In this document: in pieces, positions 23,287 through 26,290 of the stretch
Numbering within the stretch: the first letter of the stretch is position 1
How the letters are laid out: every line of letters begins with the position of its first letter
NCBI GenBank assembly: GCA_003241215.1
Contig: QFOL01000022.1
Span: 1 to 26,290 of the forward strand
Direction: 5' to 3'
DNA: 26,290 nucleotides
From: Agrobacterium fabrum
GTDB taxonomy: Bacteria > Pseudomonadota > Alphaproteobacteria > Rhizobiales > Rhizobiaceae
Made by a program: the position numbers and the translations under genes
Notes under the pieces: model-generated
Databases searched by the model: none
Seen by the model: the letters and a program-made list of their open reading frames with translations, nothing else
Told to the model about the DNA's origin: nothing

Positions 23287-24617
23287 AAGCGCAGGCCACA
23301 TCCAACCCGTCCTTGTGGTGGAAATTGAGCTGGCAGCTCAGCGTCGTCGTTTCCGCCATGATCGCCGTGGTCATCATCGGCCTTTGCTTTTACGGGGTGA
23401 TGAGCCTTTCTCCCAATATCGGCCTTTGGGACGATCTCTCGGAGACACTCGACGAGTCGATTTCATTCAATGAGCAGAAGGGGCTGGTTATTTCCGAGGG
23501 CCCTGCGCTGCGGGCCCTGAAGGCGGAGAATGAAGCGCTCTGGTTCGTGGCCTCGACGCTGGATGGCAAGGCGGTGAGCTACGGCGCCGTGCCGCCCGCC
23601 TATGCCGGGCTTGCCCGCTACGTGCATCTGATGATGGATGCCGATGTGCGCGGCGGCGGCAGCGTTGCCGACGTGGCCTTGATCGAAAGCATGAAGATCA
23701 AGGCCGGCGTCATCCGCGTCATGTTCGGTGGCACCACGCATGTCAGGGCATCGTTTCTGACGCTTCTTTCCGGCACCTATCCGATTTATGTTCCATTGCT
23801 GGCGGTCATTCTGCCGGCGGTGTTCTTCTCGGTGCCGCGTATCGTGCGGCAGGCGCTTGCCGGCCTCAGTTCCGTCGTCAGGGAGGCCCCCGAGATAGAT
23901 CCGCGCCGGCCGGGCGCAAGGCTTCCGGTCGAGGATGTGCCGCGTGAAGTGGTGCCGCTGATCCTTGCCTTCAACAGCATCCTCGAGCGGCTTGAGGAGC
24001 AGTTTCGGGCACGGCAGCGTTTTCTCATCGATGCGGCGCATGAGCTGCGAACGCCGATTGCGATCATGCAGACCCGGATAGAGGGCTTGCCCGGGCCGGA
24101 GCAGCAGCGCCTGATGGAGGATGTCGCGCGGCTCGGGGAAACCACGGAACAGCTTCTGGCCTTCGAGCGGAACGACCAGGTGAACGACCGGCGCGAAACG
24201 GTGGATCTCGTCGAGATCGCGCGCACCGTCGTTGCCGATCTCGCGCCGCTTGCGCTTTCGGCCGGTTATGACATTTCCTTCGATACGCAGACCGCGCGGT
24301 ATGAGGTGCCGGGCAATCCGTTTACCCTGCCGCGGGCCATCAGCAACATCGTGCGCAACGCGATCGACCACGGTGGAAACAGGGGGATGATCCATGTCTC
24401 GGTTCTCGCCAGTGGCGAGATTGCGATTTCCGACGAGGGGCAGGGGATAGCCGAAGACCAGAGGGAACGGATTTTCGAGCCGTTTTACCGCGTCACGCCG
24501 CGCAGCACCGGGGCCGGACTTGGCCTCAGCCTCGTCAAGCAGATCGTCGCCAATCACAACGGGCGGATATTCCTCGACAGCAGCGCTTTCGGAAGCACCT
24601 TCCGGCTGCGGTTCTGA
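23283..24617 (+). CDS. two-component sensor histidine kinase
   Basis: Membrane sensor kinase of 444 residues, cognate to the regulator it overlaps. Seen: a first membrane helix (about 19-41), a periplasmic domain of about 125 residues, a second helix (about 165-187), a HAMP-like linker, the dimerisation and phosphotransfer helix with H253 in DAAHELRTPIAIM, and the ATPase domain with N-box NIVRNAIDHGG, G1 box DEGQGIAEDQ, F-box IFEPFYR and G2 box TGAGLGLSLVKQI. All catalytic boxes are intact. The periplasmic sensor domain matches nothing I recognise, so the signal is unknown. Ends 106 bases before the lipoprotein start. Confidence 0.94.
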   Translation: MKAQATSNPSLWWKLSWQLSVVVSAMIAVVIIGLCFYGVMSLSPNIGLWDDLSETLDESISFNEQKGLVISEGPALRALKAENEALWFVASTLDGKAVSYGAVPPAYAGLARYVHLMMDADVRGGGSVADVALIESMKIKAGVIRVMFGGTTHVRASFLTLLSGTYPIYVPLLAVILPAVFFSVPRIVRQALAGLSSVVREAPEIDPRRPGARLPVEDVPREVVPLILAFNSILERLEEQFRARQRFLIDAAHELRTPIAIMQTRIEGLPGPEQQRLMEDVARLGETTEQLLAFERNDQVNDRRETVDLVEIARTVVADLAPLALSAGYDISFDTQTARYEVPGNPFTLPRAISNIVRNAIDHGGNRGMIHVSVLASGEIAISDEGQGIAEDQRERIFEPFYRVTPRSTGAGLGLSLVKQIVANHNGRIFLDSSAFGSTFRLRF

Positions 24618-24624
24618 GCCTGCG

Positions 24625-24650
24625 TCGCGCGCCGTTCCAGCCGCGCGCGA
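24625..24650 (+). terminator. hairpin after the histidine kinase gene
   Basis: TCGCGCGC (24625-24632) and GCGCGCGA (24643-24650) form a perfect 8-bp stem with a 10-base loop, starting 7 bases after the stop. The following TTGTAATGTT is a weak tail, so termination may be partial and allow read-through into the lipoprotein gene. Confidence 0.45.
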
Positions 24651-24659
24651 TTGTAATGT

Positions 24660-24670
24660 TGCCGCAATTT
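24660..24670 (+). promoter_or_regulatory. TGCCGCAA element before the lipoprotein gene
   Basis: TGCCGCAATTT at 24660-24670 shares its first eight bases with the second unit of the repeat at 22553-22574. The preceding 11 bases match the other unit only weakly. A shared binding site for the adjacent response regulator is a possible reading. Confidence 0.3.
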
Positions 24671-24723
24671 TGGCTGTCGTACCGTGTGGGGCAGGAGATT
24701 CAACCTTAACCGGAGTACGCGCA

Positions 24724-25602
24724 GTGAAACAACAGTGGAATCTGTTCCCCCGGACTTTCGGCGTCAGGGCGTCCCGCAGCCGCGGCGTCGCCTTCGCCAC
24801 CTTGCCCTTTGCCATCATCATGTCCGGCTGCGCCTCCGTGCCGCTGAAGGAGGGCGGCACGCTGTCCTCCTATGCGCAGCTCAGCCCGGCCAAAGGCAAG
24901 TTCACCAAGTCGCGGACCTTCGTGGATGCCAAAGGGCTGGCCGCGGTCAAAACCGTGGCCATCGTGCCGACCACTTTTTCCTTCGCCGCCTCGTCGCAAA
25001 TCACGGCGGAAAAGGACCGCGCCCTTGTTTCAAATGCGCTGGACCGCGCCATCTGCGTGGCCTTGAGCGACAAATACCGGATCGCCGCCGCTGGCCAGCC
25101 GGCGGACATGACCGTGCGGACGGTAATCACCGATCTTGTGCCGACCGACAAGACCATGGCCGGGGTGTCGACGGCCGTGTCTCTCGGCACCAATCTCGTT
25201 CTGCCTGTCGGCGTGCCGCGTCTGCCGGTCGGTCTCGGCGGTCTGGCCGTCGAGGCGGAGGCGGTGGACAGCACTGGCGTTCAGCGCGCGGCGGCTGTCT
25301 GGTCGAAAGGTGCGAATTCCCTCACCGACAGCGCCCGTGTTTCGGAAATCGGCGATGCCTATGGGCTTGCCTCGGATTTCGCCAATTATTTCTCGCGCAT
25401 TCTCCTGACCGGCAAGGTGTCCGAAGGGCTGGATATTTCGCTCCCGTCCGGCCACCGCATCAAATCGGCGCTCGGCGGAAAACCAAAATATGCCGAATGC
25501 GACGCTTACGGCCGCTCGCGCGGTTTGCAGGGCATGGTGGCCGATCAGTTCGGCGCGCCGCCTGAATGGACGGACAAGCAATCCAAAGCGTCATCGCGAT
25601 AG
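24724..25602 (+). CDS. DUF3313-like outer-membrane lipoprotein
   Basis: Lipoprotein of 292 residues. Seen: a signal peptide with several arginines, a hydrophobic core (GVAFATLPFAIIM) and the lipobox MSGC with Cys36 as the lipidated residue. The mature start, LKEGGTLSSYAQLSP, and the following VKTVAIVPTTFS resemble DUF3313 proteins. A region near the middle is rich in Gly, Val and Leu (SLGTNLVLPVGVPRLPVGLGG). The start is a GTG at 24724, supported by GGAG 8 bases upstream and by the resulting signal peptide; the frame stays open further upstream into the kinase gene. The DUF3313 function is unknown. Its position behind a two-component pair divergent from an efflux pump suggests an envelope-stress role (inference). 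Confidence 0.8.
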   Translation: MKQQWNLFPRTFGVRASRSRGVAFATLPFAIIMSGCASVPLKEGGTLSSYAQLSPAKGKFTKSRTFVDAKGLAAVKTVAIVPTTFSFAASSQITAEKDRALVSNALDRAICVALSDKYRIAAAGQPADMTVRTVITDLVPTDKTMAGVSTAVSLGTNLVLPVGVPRLPVGLGGLAVEAEAVDSTGVQRAAAVWSKGANSLTDSARVSEIGDAYGLASDFANYFSRILLTGKVSEGLDISLPSGHRIKSALGGKPKYAECDAYGRSRGLQGMVADQFGAPPEWTDKQSKASSR

Positions 25603-25624
25603 GATCTGCCGGCATTCCCACGGG

Positions 25625-25658
25625 CCCATGAAGGCGGCGATCCCGCCGCCTTCATGGG
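25625..25658. terminator. bidirectional hairpin between convergent genes
   Basis: A perfect 15-bp stem, CCCATGAAGGCGGCG/CGCCGCCTTCATGGG, with a 4-base loop. It lies between the lipoprotein and oxyR genes and includes the oxyR stop codon (25652-25654). There is no long T-run, so it may end transcription through strong pairing or stabilise both 3' ends. Confidence 0.65.
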
Positions 25659-26290
25659 GATAGGCACAGTTTCCGCAGGCCGCATTCACGCACGATCTCG
25701 GCGATGTGGGTGAATTGCGCCGAAAGCGGATTGCTCTTGCGCCATACCATGCCGATGGTGCGCGACGGACGCGGTTCCGCCAGCCGGAATACCGAAACGG
25801 TGGATTGCCTCGTCTCCATATCGACGGCCATCTGCGGAATGAGCGTGACGCCGATGCCGGCGCCGACCATCTGCACGAGGGTGGAGAGTGAGGAGCCTTC
25901 CATCAGGACGCGCGGCGGCGCATTGGTCGTGCTGCAGAAGGAAAGCGCCTGGTTGCGGAAACAATGGCCTTCTTCCAGCAGCAGCAGGCGCATTTCGCCC
26001 AGCTTGTCGGCGCTCGGCACCGGCATGCCTGCATCCTCCATCGGCCGCACCAGGATGAATTCCTCCGAAAACAGCGGAACCTCCTCCAGCGCCGGCTCCG
26101 AGACGGGCAGGGCGACGATCGCCATGTCCAGCCGGGCTTCGAGAAGGTCCTCGATGAGTTTCTGCGTCACCGCCTCGCGCGGGCGGGCCTCCAGTCCGGG
26201 ATAATGCCGCGTGAGTGTCTTGATGACCTGTGGTAAAAGATAGGGTGCGACGGTGGGAATGACGCCGATGCGCAGCCGGCCGCTGAGCGG
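25652..26290 (-). CDS. oxyR: LysR-family peroxide sensor OxyR, N-terminus outside window
   Basis: The C-terminal 212 residues of a LysR-type regulator; the frame is open to the right edge and the DNA-binding domain lies beyond it. Seen: the effector-domain start LSGRLRIGVIPTVAPYLLP, DMAIVALPV, and LLLEEGHCFRNQALSFC. The two cysteines in that last segment are nine positions apart (110 and 119 of this fragment), exactly as Cys199 and Cys208 of E. coli OxyR, which form the disulfide on oxidation by hydrogen peroxide. VGAGIGVTLIPQMAV closes the pocket. OxyR activates catalase and related genes; in Agrobacterium it is known to control katA, which may lie outside this window. Convergent with the lipoprotein gene. 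Confidence 0.93.
   Translation of the reverse strand, partial: PLSGRLRIGVIPTVAPYLLPQVIKTLTRHYPGLEARPREAVTQKLIEDLLEARLDMAIVALPVSEPALEEVPLFSEEFILVRPMEDAGMPVPSADKLGEMRLLLLEEGHCFRNQALSFCSTTNAPPRVLMEGSSLSTLVQMVGAGIGVTLIPQMAVDMETRQSTVSVFRLAEPRPSRTIGMVWRKSNPLSAQFTHIAEIVRECGLRKLCLSP

Noticed and set aside
23463..24860. A 465-codon minus-strand frame antisense to the histidine kinase.
   Set aside because: Kinase H, N, G1, F and G2 boxes are all on the plus strand; the antisense frame has no recognisable content.
1..26290. CRISPR arrays, tRNA or rRNA genes, insertion sequences, prophage or attachment sites.
   Set aside because: No regularly spaced repeats, cloverleaf-like sequences, transposase motifs or flanking duplications were seen on either strand.

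Overview
The window reads as chromosomal DNA of an alphaproteobacterium in the Rhizobiaceae, most likely Agrobacterium. The grounds are the high GC content, a complete LigD next to Ku genes, two promoters of the GGAAC-N16/17-xxTT type used by the alphaproteobacterial general stress sigma factor EcfG/RpoE2, and an OxyR at the right edge. No rRNA, tRNA, CRISPR array, insertion sequence or prophage was found. The species is an inference from protein resemblance, not a search.

Left part (1-9344). A UvrD/Rep-type helicase runs off the left edge on the minus strand. A minus-strand operon (5765 down to 2168) follows, encoding two permeases and two ATPases of the peptide/nickel ABC family. It is headed by a 35-codon ORF with a strong Shine-Dalgarno sequence, whose stop overlaps the first permease start. 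Divergent from it lie a GntR/FadR-type regulator, a short mannonate dehydratase (UxuA) and a peptide-family solute-binding protein. Copies of a GTCAT-N3-ATGAC element sit in the divergent promoter region and in front of uxuA. Together this looks like an uptake and catabolism locus for a hexuronate-containing compound, with the transporter split between two divergent units under one local repressor.

Middle part (9345-17829). Two envelope or signalling genes come first: an unrecognised three-pass membrane protein with two predicted periplasmic cysteine pairs, and an MHYT-PAS-GGDEF-EAL cyclic-di-GMP enzyme. A non-homologous end-joining module follows: EcfG-type promoter, remnant of a short-chain dehydrogenase gene, ku, three-domain ligD, and a convergent second ku with its own EcfG-type promoter inside a 39-bp inverted repeat. 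The layout predicts stress-induced double-strand-break repair by LigD with two distinct Ku proteins.

Right part (18020-26290). An RND efflux pump and its membrane fusion protein are divergent from an OmpR-type response regulator and histidine kinase, followed by a DUF3313-like lipoprotein. An 11-bp tandem repeat before the response regulator shares its core with a site before the lipoprotein gene, which suggests one regulon. The window ends inside an oxyR gene whose two redox cysteines are present; its DNA-binding domain lies outside.

The main points for follow-up are the 35-aa ORF coupled to the permease gene, the SDR remnant coupled to ku, the paired EcfG-type promoters of the two ku genes, and the unrecognised membrane protein.
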